Below the pieces are notes generated by a model that worked only from the letters and a program-made list of their open reading frames with translations, was not told the DNA's origin and did no database searches. A DNA stretch of 49,160 bases from Eubacteriaceae bacterium (GTDB lineage: Bacteria > Bacillota > Clostridia > Eubacteriales > Eubacteriaceae): assembly GCA_028705955.1 (NCBI GenBank), contig JAQWCN010000002.1:1-49160 (forward strand), in the 5' to 3' direction. Positions 1 to 10,539 of this stretch are shown in pieces; position 1 is the first letter of the stretch; every line of letters starts with the position of its first letter. Made by a program: the position numbers and the translations under genes.

Positions 1-1009
1 CTGATACCAAATGGCGTTTATTGGAAGTGGCATAGATGAGTACATTTTCAGGATTGTCTTCCAGTGATCCTTCCAGAATATTTTTAAACAGCTTAAAATC
101 GCTTTCTTTATCATCAAAGGATAAATCGTCAACAAATAGAATAAAGGGATAAGGCCTGTCTTTAATCTGGGAAATGATTGAGGGAAGTTTTTCAATTTGT
201 TCTTTTTTAAATTCAATCATCCGGAGTTTAGTGCCTTTAAAAGTTTCCAATAAGGCTTTAACCATTGTGGATTTTCCTGTCCCCATATCCCCTTTGAGCA
301 AAACATTCAATCCGGTGTAATGCTTAATAAATGCAGCGGTATTTGTGATCAGCGCATTTTTTTGACGATCATTGCCAATAATGGTATCCATTGTTTTATA
401 AGTGCGGGAGGGAATAGAAACTAAATTGCCGCTCAGGTTGATTTTAAAACTCGTGTTATTCTCGAAAAGGCCAAGGCCATTTTCGCGAATGTATCGGTTA
501 ATGGCATGAAAGACAGTGGATAAATCTCCAGTCTTAAAGGCTGCTGCAATGGTGTCATGGGGAGGCATGGGAAAGAAAATAGTAATATCGAATATATTAT
601 TATCATCCAGTCCAGTTTGATCTAAAAACTGTTTCCAGTTAAAATGGTATAAATCATTTAATATTTGGATATCCGTTTCCATGCTCTTATAAAAAGGATG
701 TTTATCTGAGACGATTCCCCTTTCAAAGAGTAAAGTCAGAGGATTTTCATTGGAAACAATTTCCGAAATAATATAATCTTTCCATGGCGTTTTGGCGTAT
801 TGAAAAGCTTCATTTTTTTTAAAACTGTAGGCCAATAACTTTGCTTTAAGCTGAAAATAAAGATCCTGGCATACAACCGTGTCCTCAGTCTGATACGTGG
901 ACATCAAATCCCTGAAGGTGGTAAGGATGGGATGGTGTAAAAGGCTTCTGTAAAAAGAAAGCGAACCACACTGGGGAATACGTAAAGATAATTTGTTTTT
1001 GGATTCCAT
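1..1009 (-). CDS. DUF815-type AAA ATPase, truncated by window start
   Basis: Reverse-strand reading frame with Walker A NVLLKGDMGTGKSTMVKALLE and a Walker B-like FILFVDDLSFDD; start at about 1009 (or 1030). Confidence 0.8.
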   Translation of the reverse strand, partial: MESKNKLSLRIPQCGSLSFYRSLLHHPILTTFRDLMSTYQTEDTVVCQDLYFQLKAKLLAYSFKKNEAFQYAKTPWKDYIISEIVSNENPLTLLFERGIVSDKHPFYKSMETDIQILNDLYHFNWKQFLDQTGLDDNNIFDITIFFPMPPHDTIAAAFKTGDLSTVFHAINRYIRENGLGLFENNTSFKINLSGNLVSIPSRTYKTMDTIIGNDRQKNALITNTAAFIKHYTGLNVLLKGDMGTGKSTMVKALLETFKGTKLRMIEFKKEQIEKLPSIISQIKDRPYPFILFVDDLSFDDKESDFKLFKNILEGSLEDNPENVLIYATSNKRHLVS

Positions 1010-1113
1010 CGTTTTTCCTTCTTTGTTCATTTTTTCTTAGTATATCACAAATCTATTTTTTACCGATAATCTTAATAAATATATACAAAATGTAACAAAT
1101 CGTAACAAAAAAA

Positions 1114-1142
1114 TTGAGTATTTTTTGAGCTCATGTTATAAT
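1114..1142 (+). promoter_or_regulatory. sigma-A-like promoter (TTGAGT-N17-TATAAT) for the M23 peptidase gene
   Basis: TTGAGT at 1114-1119, TATAAT at 1137-1142, 17-bp spacing. Confidence 0.6.
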
Positions 1143-1183
1143 TTATCATTATAATGAAAAGATTATGCTTTCGGGAGGGAAAG

Positions 1184-2593
1184 ATGGCTCTGAAAACAAA
1201 AAAGCACTTTAGGGAAAAAGAGATGAAAAAGAAAGGATTAGCCCGACGGTCAGCCGGTATCATTTTGGCAGCCTTTATTGTCATGGGCGCTTCGTGTGTG
1301 GCACGGGCGCAGACCAAAGGATATGACGTTATTGTAAATGGTCAAAGCATTGGCTGTGTCAGAAATGCATCGGTGGTTGAAGAAGCGATGGCAGACCTCA
1401 ACCGTACGGTACAATTTGTAACAGGCAAAGATAATGCCTACATTGCCGATGAGGTGGTTTTAAAACCCGTTATTGATACGGGAGCCAAGATGGATATGAC
1501 AGAAGTTAGTGACGCATTTAAAAGTGACGGATTAAATGTGAAACTCAAAGGGGCAGTGATAAATATTGATGGGCAGAATGTGGCCCATGTGGCATCCGAG
1601 GAGCAAGCAAATCAAATTCTTAATGATTATAAAAACCAGTTTGCAACTGTAGAGGGTGCTTCGGTCAAAGATTGCCGGTTCAAAGAAAAAGTTGCAGTTC
1701 AAGAAGAATCGACGGATTTGGTAAAAAGTGGGGATTATCATCAGGCAATGGATACGCTCCAAAATGGCGGCAGTGTTGTGACACAGAATACCGTGTCAAA
1801 GGACGAGGCAGGAGACATTTCCCAGGTGGCGGCCAACAATGGAATGACGGTAGAGACCTTGTCAAAACTCAATGAGGATAAAGATTTATCCGCCCTCAAT
1901 GAAGGAGATGTGATTACAACCACCCAGTCCAAACCGGCGCTTACGGTTTCAACGACTGTCGAAAAGCAGTATTCAGAAGAAATTCCATTTGAAACAGAAG
2001 AACAGCAGGACGATAGTCTCACGGCGGGAAAAGAAGAAATCATACAGGCCGGCGAAAAAGGGTCAAAGGATGTGGATGCACTGATCACCTATGAAAATGG
2101 GCAGGAAGTGGCCAAAACAATCCAATCTGAAAATCAGACAAAAGAACCGGTCAAGTGTGTTAAAAAAGTGGGAACTCAGGCGACCGCCACATCATCGGCA
2201 TCTGATCATCCGGCCATTAGCGGCTCCGGGCAATTTATTATGCCGGCAAGCGGAACCATTGGCGATGGCGGAAGCCATGGCCAGACGACAGCCATTGATA
2301 TTATCAATGGTTACGGTACGCCAATATACGCATCGGCGGCCGGGACGGTGACCATGGCAACAAATTACGATTGGGGTGGTTATGGCTGCTGTGTTCAAAT
2401 TGATCACGGCAACGGCTATTCAACACTGTATGGACACATGAGCGCCGTCGGTGTAGCTGAAGGTCAGAGCGTTACTCAGGGGCAATGTATTGGAGAAATG
2501 GGCAGTACCGGGGATTCAACCTGTAACCATTGTCATTTTGAAATTCGGTACAATGGAGCGCGGCAAAATGTTCAAAATTATTTGAACTTTTAG
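1184..2593 (+). CDS. Secreted M23-family peptidoglycan peptidase with LysM-like and G5-like regions
   Basis: Signal-like N-terminus, LysM-like segment, C-terminal YGTPIYASAAGTV...YGHMS...HCHFEI M23 motifs; SD gggaggg before ATG 1184. Confidence 0.85.
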   Translation: MALKTKKHFREKEMKKKGLARRSAGIILAAFIVMGASCVARAQTKGYDVIVNGQSIGCVRNASVVEEAMADLNRTVQFVTGKDNAYIADEVVLKPVIDTGAKMDMTEVSDAFKSDGLNVKLKGAVINIDGQNVAHVASEEQANQILNDYKNQFATVEGASVKDCRFKEKVAVQEESTDLVKSGDYHQAMDTLQNGGSVVTQNTVSKDEAGDISQVAANNGMTVETLSKLNEDKDLSALNEGDVITTTQSKPALTVSTTVEKQYSEEIPFETEEQQDDSLTAGKEEIIQAGEKGSKDVDALITYENGQEVAKTIQSENQTKEPVKCVKKVGTQATATSSASDHPAISGSGQFIMPASGTIGDGGSHGQTTAIDIINGYGTPIYASAAGTVTMATNYDWGGYGCCVQIDHGNGYSTLYGHMSAVGVAEGQSVTQGQCIGEMGSTGDSTCNHCHFEIRYNGARQNVQNYLNF

Positions 2594-2678
2594 GCGTTTT
2601 TTAAGTAATTAGAAGATTACTTTGATATAATAGGGTCATCAGAGAGATCTGGTGGCTCTTTTTAATGGAGGAAGTCAT

Positions 2679-3344
2679 TTGGTAAAAAAGGAAAAGCAAA
2701 GTGCATTTGACCGGTGTATGAATTATTTATCGTACCGGGACAGGTCTGAATCTGAAATGCGCTTATATCTGGAAAAAAAGAATTATCCGGAGCAAACGAT
2801 TGAAGAAACAATGGATAAACTCAAGTATTATGGGTATATCAATGATGCCAATTTTGTGAAACATGTCTGTGAAGCTAATAAACAGGGAAAATGCTTCGGA
2901 AGACGAAGAATATTGCAGCAGCTTCGGCAAAAAGGCATTACAAAGAATAACCTGGCATTGGTTGATGATTTTTTTTCACCAGAAGCGGAAGAAAAATGCT
3001 GTGAACGCCAATTTGAATGGGCACAAAAAAAATATGCCGGAGAGCCGGTTGTGAAGCAAAAACAAAAAATCAGTGCGTACTTGGCCCGAAGGGGTTATAC
3101 GTTTGATATGATCCGTCCTTTTCTCAACGGATTAAAGGATACAGCGAAGGACACAGACCATAACAATGATGGGGAATCTGATGAACAGCTTGCCCGTTAT
3201 TACCAAAAATACTATCGGATGCAATCCCGGAAGGGCTACGAAGGCTGGGAGCTTAAACAACGGATTATTCGCAATTTATTGTCCAGAGGCTTTGACCGGG
3301 AAAGGGTTCGCACTATTGTAGAATCAGAAGAAAAGATACAATAA
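2679..3344 (+). CDS. recX: RecX-family regulatory protein
   Basis: RecX-like repeats (YLSYRDRSESEMRLYLEKKNYPEQTIEETMDKLKYYGYINDANF); TTG start at 2679 after GGAGG. Confidence 0.8.
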   Translation: MVKKEKQSAFDRCMNYLSYRDRSESEMRLYLEKKNYPEQTIEETMDKLKYYGYINDANFVKHVCEANKQGKCFGRRRILQQLRQKGITKNNLALVDDFFSPEAEEKCCERQFEWAQKKYAGEPVVKQKQKISAYLARRGYTFDMIRPFLNGLKDTAKDTDHNNDGESDEQLARYYQKYYRMQSRKGYEGWELKQRIIRNLLSRGFDRERVRTIVESEEKIQ

Positions 3345-3363
3345 ACAGGAGGGAAAAAGAAGA

Positions 3364-4311
3364 ATGAAAATTGTGATTATGGAACCGTTAGGCATTACCC
3401 ACGATTCATTTCTAGCATTAACGATGCTTTTAAAGGCAGATGGCCATGATATAAAAGCATATAATGATCGTGCCAAAACAGAAGAGGAATTGGTCGGAAG
3501 AGTTAAAGATGCGGACGTCATTATTTTGGCGAATCAGCCTTTGAAAAAGAATGTGATTGATCAATGCAGCCAGTTAAAGATGGTGGACATCGCTTTTACG
3601 GGAACAGATCATGTCGATATTGATTGTTTAAGACAACGCAATATTATGATTTGTAATGCAGCGGGTTATTCCACCAACGCAGTGGCGGAACTCGCTTTTG
3701 GATTGGCGATTGATTTATATCGTTCGATTCCGGTTTGCAATGAAACGATCAGAAAAGGATCCAGTGAATACAAAATAGGGAATGAAATCAGTGGAAAAAC
3801 CTTTGGAATTATTGGTACTGGGGCCATTGGTTTACGGGTTGCAGAACTGGCAAAGGCGTTTGGATGCCAGTTGCTGGCTTACAGCCGGCACGTTCGTCAG
3901 GAAGGGGTCGCTATGGGGATTACCTATAAATCCCTGGAGGATGTCTTATCTGAAAGTGATATCGTATCCCTTCATCTTCCTTTGACAAATGATACAAAAG
4001 GATTGATTGGTAAAAAAGAAATCGCTTGTATGAAGGCGAGCGCTGTGTTGATCAATACAGCCAGGGGCGGTGTGGTTGATTATGGGGCACTGGCAGAGGC
4101 CCTTAATCAAGAAGCTATTGCTGGAGCAGGAATCGATGTTTTTGAACAGGAACCCCCTTTGCCCAAAGATCATCCCCTGCTTTCTGCTAAAAATACAGTG
4201 TTGACGCCCCATGTTGCTTTTGCGACAAAGGAATCGTTATACAAACGTGCGGCCATCGTTTTTGAAAATGTACGGTGCTGGTTGATCAACGAACCCCAAA
4301 ACATTGTTTGA
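3364..4311 (+). CDS. D-isomer-specific 2-hydroxyacid dehydrogenase
   Basis: GIIGTGAIGLRVAELAKAFG Rossmann motif; NTARGGVVDYGALAEAL; catalytic HVAFAT. Confidence 0.9.
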   Translation: MKIVIMEPLGITHDSFLALTMLLKADGHDIKAYNDRAKTEEELVGRVKDADVIILANQPLKKNVIDQCSQLKMVDIAFTGTDHVDIDCLRQRNIMICNAAGYSTNAVAELAFGLAIDLYRSIPVCNETIRKGSSEYKIGNEISGKTFGIIGTGAIGLRVAELAKAFGCQLLAYSRHVRQEGVAMGITYKSLEDVLSESDIVSLHLPLTNDTKGLIGKKEIACMKASAVLINTARGGVVDYGALAEALNQEAIAGAGIDVFEQEPPLPKDHPLLSAKNTVLTPHVAFATKESLYKRAAIVFENVRCWLINEPQNIV

Positions 4312-4334
4312 CTTTTAAAGCGTGGTGAAAAACA

Positions 4335-5057
4335 ATGCTGAATGAAAAAATAACAGATAACACACCAATGGTAGAAGTTCTTGAAGAGGTGGATCCTGAT
4401 ATTTTAAAAGAGTGTACACAACAGGGTGAAGATCCTCAAAAAATGGCGCAAACCCTGATCAGTGAGCTTTTTGATTTGCAAAATACGTATCGCTCGGCGA
4501 TTAAAGAAGTCAGCACAAAGCTGGAAATTCTTAATGATGAATTTCAAAATACCCATGAGCGCAACCCCATCCATTCGATGTCATCCCGGGTCAAATCACC
4601 CAAGAGCATCGTTGAAAAACTAAAGCGGAAGGGTCATGATGTCACCTGTGAATCAGCCATTAAATATTTGGATGATATTGCGGGGGTCCGGATCATTTGT
4701 CCTTATATCGAGGACATTTATACCATTAAAAATTTATTGAAATCTCAGGATGATATCGATCTGATTCGTGTGACAGATTATATTGCCAATCCGAAACCCA
4801 ATGGGTACCGGAGTCTTCACTTAATTGTTCGTTTACCTGTCTTTTTCTCCGATCACAAAGAATTGGTCAAAGTTGAAGTGCAGATTCGAACGATCGCAAT
4901 GGATTTTTGGGCCAGTCTGGAGCATCAACTGAGATATAAAGCGGCGGATCCGGAAAATGTTCCCAAAGGGGTTTCTCAATCCCTGAAAGAATGTGCCGAT
5001 ACAATTGCAGAAACGGACATGCGGATGCAAGATATTCACAATCAAGTGATTCGCTAA
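4335..5057 (+). CDS. relQ: Small alarmone synthetase, RelQ/YjbM-like (p)ppGpp synthetase
   Basis: RelA/SpoT synthetase motifs DDIAGVRIICPY, KPNGYRSLHLIV, VEVQIRT, MDFWASLEHQLRYK; no hydrolase domain. Confidence 0.85.
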   Translation: MLNEKITDNTPMVEVLEEVDPDILKECTQQGEDPQKMAQTLISELFDLQNTYRSAIKEVSTKLEILNDEFQNTHERNPIHSMSSRVKSPKSIVEKLKRKGHDVTCESAIKYLDDIAGVRIICPYIEDIYTIKNLLKSQDDIDLIRVTDYIANPKPNGYRSLHLIVRLPVFFSDHKELVKVEVQIRTIAMDFWASLEHQLRYKAADPENVPKGVSQSLKECADTIAETDMRMQDIHNQVIR

Positions 5058-5067
5058 TCTGTTCAAT

Positions 5068-5098
5068 AAAAGAGCCCGTCCTCCGGACGGGCTCTTTT
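5068..5098. terminator. Bidirectional intrinsic terminator
   Basis: AAAAGAGCCCGTCC-tcc-GGACGGGCTCTTTT between convergent genes. Confidence 0.9.
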
Positions 5099-5117
5099 AT
5101 ATTGGAAAAACAAGAAA

Positions 5118-5867
5118 TCAGGGTAAAATGGCCCAGGCACGGACGGGGAGGCCATTGGCTTCGACAATATGCGGGGCGGCGATAACAATCAGAGAACCGG
5201 TGGCTGGGACTTCGTTGAGATGTGCCATGGCCTCCAGCTGAAATTTATTCCGGGCCAGAACAAAGCGTTCAGCCTGGAGATCACCAACAGCAGTGCTGGT
5301 AACAGCGGCATCGGTATCCAGTGTTTCATGGCCGGTGGCAGCAACAGCGCGTTGATCGTATAAAAATTTCAAAACGTCAATCGTCCATCCGGGGAAATGT
5401 TCATTCCCTGCAGCGTCAGCATTGGCCAGCGCTTTGGCATCGGGCCAGCGTTGGCTCCAGTCAGTACGCATGGCAACAAATGCATCCTTAGGGATACAGC
5501 CATGAAGCGTTTCAAAATCCAAAATATCCTGAACGGTAATTTCGTAGTCCGGATTGGTTTTTACTTTTTCACTTAAGTCGATGACGACGAGAGGCAATAC
5601 CGTTTCTTTTAAATCAAAATCACCGGCCAACCGGCCGCCGGGGATAAAGTGGGCCGGGTAATCGATATGTGTCCCCATTTGTCCGGGAAATGTGAACGTT
5701 TGGATACACAGGTTCATGGATTCGTAAGGAACAGCAACATCAGCCAGGGAAAGAACGCCATCAGGCATACCGTCCCAATAGGGACTGGCGTTGTCCAACG
5801 GATGAGTCAGATCAACCCATTTCTTTTTTTTCAGTTCTTCCAGTGTTTGCCAAAGGGATGAAGACAT
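5118..5867 (-). CDS. Cyclase family protein (kynurenine formamidase-like)
   Basis: GQMGTHIDYPAHF metal-binding motif (HxGTHxDxPxH type). Confidence 0.85.
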   Translation of the reverse strand: MSSSLWQTLEELKKKKWVDLTHPLDNASPYWDGMPDGVLSLADVAVPYESMNLCIQTFTFPGQMGTHIDYPAHFIPGGRLAGDFDLKETVLPLVVIDLSEKVKTNPDYEITVQDILDFETLHGCIPKDAFVAMRTDWSQRWPDAKALANADAAGNEHFPGWTIDVLKFLYDQRAVAATGHETLDTDAAVTSTAVGDLQAERFVLARNKFQLEAMAHLNEVPATGSLIVIAAPHIVEANGLPVRAWAILP

Positions 5868-5986
5868 AAAAAAACATCCTTCTACTTATGGGAATTTCAT
5901 ATTTTCTCTATTATAACAGAATTTGATCATCATGAAAGAGAATGTTTGGTGTATAATAGAGGAAAAATCATGGAGGAGTGTGTGAG

Positions 5987-6697
5987 ATGAAATTAACCGT
6001 ATTAGGGAATACTGGCGCTTATCCCGGAGCGGGCGGGGCGTGTTCTGGATATTTACTGGAAGAGGGTCATGATAAAATTGTTTTAGATATGGGAGCGGGA
6101 ACGTTGGCCAATCTTCAGACAGTATGCTCTTTTAAAGCAATCACGGCGATTGTCTTAACCCATCTTCATTGGGATCACGTTTCTGATCTTTATGTTTTGC
6201 AATATGCTTTGGAAATGGCGCATCAGAAAATAACGTTATATGCACCGCAAAATCCGGAAGAAGATTATAAAAGACTGACCCAAATGGACGCGTTTGATGT
6301 TAAACCCATCACGGAAGCGTTAACTTTTTCAATTGGACAACTTAAGTTTTCGTTTTGTGAAATGAAACATCCGGTTCAGGATTTTGCAGTGAAAATTGAT
6401 AATGGAAAGTGGACTTTTATGTATACCGGGGATACAGCACTGTGTGACGCGCTTAAATCGTTCGCGTCGGGGACCCACGCCATGTTATGCGACGCATCGT
6501 TTATAGAAAAAGAAGGAACAGATAAACATCTTTCCGTTTATGAGGCTGTCGATGTGGCCAATGCGGCTGGTGTTCGGCATCTGGTTTTAACGCATTTTCG
6601 TCCGGATGTCAGACCACAAAAATATTTTGAGATTGCCAATGATTTATTTAAAGGAAGAGTATCCAAAGCAGAGATCATGTCAGTTATCAATCTTTAA
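5987..6697 (+). CDS. MBL-fold metallo-hydrolase
   Basis: THLHWDHVSDL motif; YTGDTAL; SD ggagg before ATG 5987. Confidence 0.85.
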   Translation: MKLTVLGNTGAYPGAGGACSGYLLEEGHDKIVLDMGAGTLANLQTVCSFKAITAIVLTHLHWDHVSDLYVLQYALEMAHQKITLYAPQNPEEDYKRLTQMDAFDVKPITEALTFSIGQLKFSFCEMKHPVQDFAVKIDNGKWTFMYTGDTALCDALKSFASGTHAMLCDASFIEKEGTDKHLSVYEAVDVANAAGVRHLVLTHFRPDVRPQKYFEIANDLFKGRVSKAEIMSVINL

Positions 6698-6718
6698 AAA
6701 GGATTCGGGGAGGTGGCA

Positions 6719-9046
6719 ATGAAGCGGCCATTATTATGGGCTCTTGGGGGTATGATTTGTGCGATTTTGCTGGTCGCGTGGCAGGCACCAATGGTTGTTT
6801 GTTTTTTAATACCCGCATTGCTTTTACCACTTCCTTTTGTATTTAGAAAAATTCGATGGGGAAGCATTTTTTTTGTGACCCTTTTTTATTTTGCCGGACT
6901 CTATTCAGCTGCACTCGTGTGGCGGACAGAAACCGTTGCTTCTACTTTTGACAGCAAGCAGGTGAGTGTCATTGGAACGGTTGAAAGTATTCCGGTGGAG
7001 AAGACACGGACAACCAGTTGGGTTCTCAAAATCACTTCGGTTAATGGTCAGCCCATTTCTGGAAAAGTGATGATGACCTGTGCTCACTATAATGAAACCC
7101 TGCAGACGCCAGCCCCGGGAACTGTGATTCATGCGGTGGGGGAGATTTCCCAGGCAGAGAAGAAAAGAAATCCTGGAGGATTCAATTATAATACGTATTT
7201 GAAAGCCCAGGGCATTGCCGGATTGATGTATGTTAAAGAACCTGCCCAATTGACAGAAGGTGGCAGACAGCACGGCTTTTTATACACCCTCGCCAATTGG
7301 CGGATCCATATGACGCAGGTGTGCGATCAAAATTTTGGAGCCGATCAAAGCGCGTTGATCCGGGGGATTTTGTTTGGGGATAAAACCATTGAGAGTGACG
7401 TCAAAACACTATTTACCGATGCAGGTATTTCACATATCATGGCGGTATCCGGGCTCCATGTCGGATATCTTTATGCATTTATTATTGCGATACTGGGTTG
7501 CTTAAAGATTCGGGATGCCAGACAATTGGCTGTACTTTTACCGTGTCTGTTTTTTTATACCGCCCTGACAGGGTTTTCGGCGTCGGTAATCCGGGCCTCC
7601 ATGATGCTCATGGCGTTGGTCTTTGGAAAAGTGACCAAACGCCATTACGACGCATTCTCCGGTTTGTGTCTGGCTGCCGTTCTGATTTTGCTGATTTCTC
7701 CGGCACAGCTTTTTGCGGCGGGGTTTCAACTGAGTTTTGGAGCAGTATTGGGGATTGTGTTATTTAACCGGCCCTTGCTCACGCAATATACAAGAAAAAT
7801 AGGAAATCCGGGACGAATTATTCAGGCGCTGGTCCTTACCGTCTGCGCCATGATTGGGACATTACCGTTTACGTTATATCATTTTCAGACTGTTAATCTG
7901 GTTGCTTTTGCCGCTAACGTCGTTGTTGTCCCGTTGGTTGGTCTGCTATTGATCATGGCTTTTATCAGTGTACCGTTGATGGCGGCTTTCCCTTTTTTAG
8001 CCAGGACGCTGGCTTTTTTACCCAATGCACTGGCTACGGTTGTTCTGTGGCTCACAAAAATTTTCTCGACGTTTAAAATGCTTAACTTCCACAGAGGAGG
8101 GCTCAATGTTCTTGAGGCTGTCTTCATTGCGTTGATCGCTTTTTGGGCGGCAGGATACTTTAATCCGCACCATTTTAAGCAGCAGATTGCCATTTGGTCG
8201 GTGCTGCCGCTTTTGATTGTTGGCTTGGTTGTCATGAATTTATGGCCCAAAGATTTGACCGTGACTTTTTTGGATGTCGGCCAGGGTGACAGCATTCTCA
8301 TCCAAACGCCAAAAGGGGGCAATTATCTCATCGACGGTGGCGGATACCGTCAGTATGGGGAAACATCCGTATCCGATAAGACACCCATCTCTGAAAAAGT
8401 GCTGCTACCGGCGCTGTATTCAAAGGGGATTACACATTTGGACGGTGTTTTTATTTCCCATAATCATGAGGACCATGCCCAGGGAATTGAAGAACTTTTG
8501 ACAGAAATGCCAGTGGATAAAATATATATCAGTACCAAATACAATGGAAATGCCCTGGAAAAACAACAGAAGATTCCAGTGGTTACGTTATCCCGGGGAT
8601 CGACACTTAGGACAGAAGATGGCGTCCGGATGGATGTTTTGTGGCCGACAGAGGAAACGCAAAAAGTACCGGATGATGAACAAAATGAAGCTTCTTTGGT
8701 TATCCGTTTGAGCTACGGAAAGCGGGCCTTTCTTTTCACCGGGGATGCAGGATTAGAAACGGAGCCTCAATTGAATGCAAATCTGATACAATGTGATGTT
8801 GTGAAAATAGGACATCATGGCAGTTCATCCGCGACATCTCCGGCTTTTTTGCGCAGTGCATCCCCGGTGGCTGCTGTCATTTCGGTGGGACAGCATAATA
8901 CTTTTGGGCATCCGACCCAGGAAGTCCTGGAGACGATTGACAACAGTCAGGCAACCTGTTACCGGACAGATCAGGAAGGTGCCGTGGAAATACGAACCAA
9001 TGGCGAGCAGTTATGGGTTCATACCTATCTCGGAGGAAACCAGTGA
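6719..9046 (+). CDS. comEC: ComEC/Rec2 DNA internalisation protein
   Basis: N-terminal DUF4131-like region, ComEC membrane core (GISHIMAVSGLHVGYLYAF) and C-terminal MBL domain (FLDVGQGDSILIQTP, SHNHEDHAQG). Confidence 0.92.
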   Translation: MKRPLLWALGGMICAILLVAWQAPMVVCFLIPALLLPLPFVFRKIRWGSIFFVTLFYFAGLYSAALVWRTETVASTFDSKQVSVIGTVESIPVEKTRTTSWVLKITSVNGQPISGKVMMTCAHYNETLQTPAPGTVIHAVGEISQAEKKRNPGGFNYNTYLKAQGIAGLMYVKEPAQLTEGGRQHGFLYTLANWRIHMTQVCDQNFGADQSALIRGILFGDKTIESDVKTLFTDAGISHIMAVSGLHVGYLYAFIIAILGCLKIRDARQLAVLLPCLFFYTALTGFSASVIRASMMLMALVFGKVTKRHYDAFSGLCLAAVLILLISPAQLFAAGFQLSFGAVLGIVLFNRPLLTQYTRKIGNPGRIIQALVLTVCAMIGTLPFTLYHFQTVNLVAFAANVVVVPLVGLLLIMAFISVPLMAAFPFLARTLAFLPNALATVVLWLTKIFSTFKMLNFHRGGLNVLEAVFIALIAFWAAGYFNPHHFKQQIAIWSVLPLLIVGLVVMNLWPKDLTVTFLDVGQGDSILIQTPKGGNYLIDGGGYRQYGETSVSDKTPISEKVLLPALYSKGITHLDGVFISHNHEDHAQGIEELLTEMPVDKIYISTKYNGNALEKQQKIPVVTLSRGSTLRTEDGVRMDVLWPTEETQKVPDDEQNEASLVIRLSYGKRAFLFTGDAGLETEPQLNANLIQCDVVKIGHHGSSSATSPAFLRSASPVAAVISVGQHNTFGHPTQEVLETIDNSQATCYRTDQEGAVEIRTNGEQLWVHTYLGGNQ

Positions 9047-10065
9047 AATATCAGGAATTAATCAAAAAAATTAAAGCTCAGGATTTAAATGCCGTTTATC
9101 TGTTTACGGGTCCGGAACGCCATATTGCATCAATGATGGAGGAAAGCCTCATTCAAAGCATTATCCCGGAAGGTTTGGAACAAATCAATGTCATGCGTTT
9201 TGAAGATAAAGAGGCAGACATTGCGGACATTACAGGCATTTGCCGTCAGTTGCCCATGATGAGCCCTTATCGCGTGGTGGTGGTAAGGGAAGAGACCGGT
9301 ATTCCCCATACAGCTGATAATACAATCATCCAAAACTTTTGTGACTATTTAAAGGATCCCGAACCGACGACGCTTTTGGTTCTTTACGACAGCAAACCCG
9401 ATAAAAGAAAGAAAATCTACAAATGCTTAAAACAGCAGGCAGCCATCGTAAGTTTTGATAAGCTCAATCAAATTGAGCTGGAAAAATGGATTGGCCGCCG
9501 GTTTCATCAGGCGGGTAAAAAGACAACCCAAAGAGTAATTAACCGATTCCTGGAGAAAACCCGGTATCTGACCAATGAAAGTCAGAATATGGAAATGGTG
9601 GATCATGAGATCGAAAAGCTGATCCATTATGTCGGGGAAAAAGAAATGATTACCCAGGATGATTTGGAGGCGACCCTTCCACCGACCATTGATGATAATA
9701 TTTTTAGAATGATTGATTGCGCTGTGACGGGAAAGATGGATCAGGCCATGCTGATGTTAAAGAATTTTTATTTGGAAGGCGAATCTCCTTTTGGTGTTTT
9801 TGCGCTGCTTGCCGGACAAATTCGTACGATGACCATGGTGAGAATTCTTTCAGAACGCCGGGAATTACCTTCGGTTATTGCCAAAAAAGTGAGCAGACCG
9901 CCTTATGTTGTAAAAAAGATGATGGCCAACAGTCATCATTTTAAAATGGCAAAATTATATCAACTCATTATGACGCTGGGAGATTTGGATATGGCAATGA
10001 AAAATGGGGAGATTGATCCCGAATTGGGATTGGAACGTTTGATGTGGGGGATTAACGACCAATAA
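9043..10065 (+). CDS. holA: DNA polymerase III subunit delta
   Basis: HolA-like N-terminus (VYLFTGPERHIASMMEESLI), position after comEC; GTG start overlaps the comEC stop. Confidence 0.9.
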   Translation: MKYQELIKKIKAQDLNAVYLFTGPERHIASMMEESLIQSIIPEGLEQINVMRFEDKEADIADITGICRQLPMMSPYRVVVVREETGIPHTADNTIIQNFCDYLKDPEPTTLLVLYDSKPDKRKKIYKCLKQQAAIVSFDKLNQIELEKWIGRRFHQAGKKTTQRVINRFLEKTRYLTNESQNMEMVDHEIEKLIHYVGEKEMITQDDLEATLPPTIDDNIFRMIDCAVTGKMDQAMLMLKNFYLEGESPFGVFALLAGQIRTMTMVRILSERRELPSVIAKKVSRPPYVVKKMMANSHHFKMAKLYQLIMTLGDLDMAMKNGEIDPELGLERLMWGINDQ

Positions 10066-10135
10066 AAAAAGACGCACCATATGGTACGTCTGACCCTTGA
10101 GACACGGGTTTGATTGTTGGGGTATAAACGAGAAG

Positions 10136-10402
10136 TTAGGCGGTTACTTGATTAAGAGCTTTTGCCATAGCGCTTTTTTTGCGGGAAGCGACATTCTTAT
10201 GAATGACGTGTTTGGCAACTGCCTTATCCAGACGTTTAGCAGCCAAATTATAAGCTTCCTGTGCTTTTGAAGCATCTCCTTCAATTACAGCAGCGTCAAA
10301 ATGTTTGACCGTTGTCTTAAGATTTGAACGAACTGCTTTATTGCGTATACGGCACTTTTCGTTAGTTTTTGCTCTTTTGATAGCAGATTTAATGTTAGCC
10401 AT
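10136..10402 (-). CDS. rpsT: 30S ribosomal protein S20
   Basis: [33 protein letters not shown]. Confidence 0.97.
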   Translation of the reverse strand: MANIKSAIKRAKTNEKCRIRNKAVRSNLKTTVKHFDAAVIEGDASKAQEAYNLAAKRLDKAVAKHVIHKNVASRKKSAMAKALNQVTA

Positions 10403-10539
10403 TGAGTACCTCCTCATTTATTTATAACATATGAAGTATAACACAGTGAACTTTTCAATACAAGGAAATTCTTGCAAGTTTTTCACAGAATTGTTAAACT
10501 AAATGCAATATACAGAAGAGAAAATTTGAAGGAGAAAGT

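Noticed and set aside
1089-1107. WalR-like repeat TGTAAC...CGTAAC upstream of the M23 peptidase
   Set aside because: Spacing is 10 bp and the second half-site deviates from TGTWAH-N5-TGTWAH; too weak to call.
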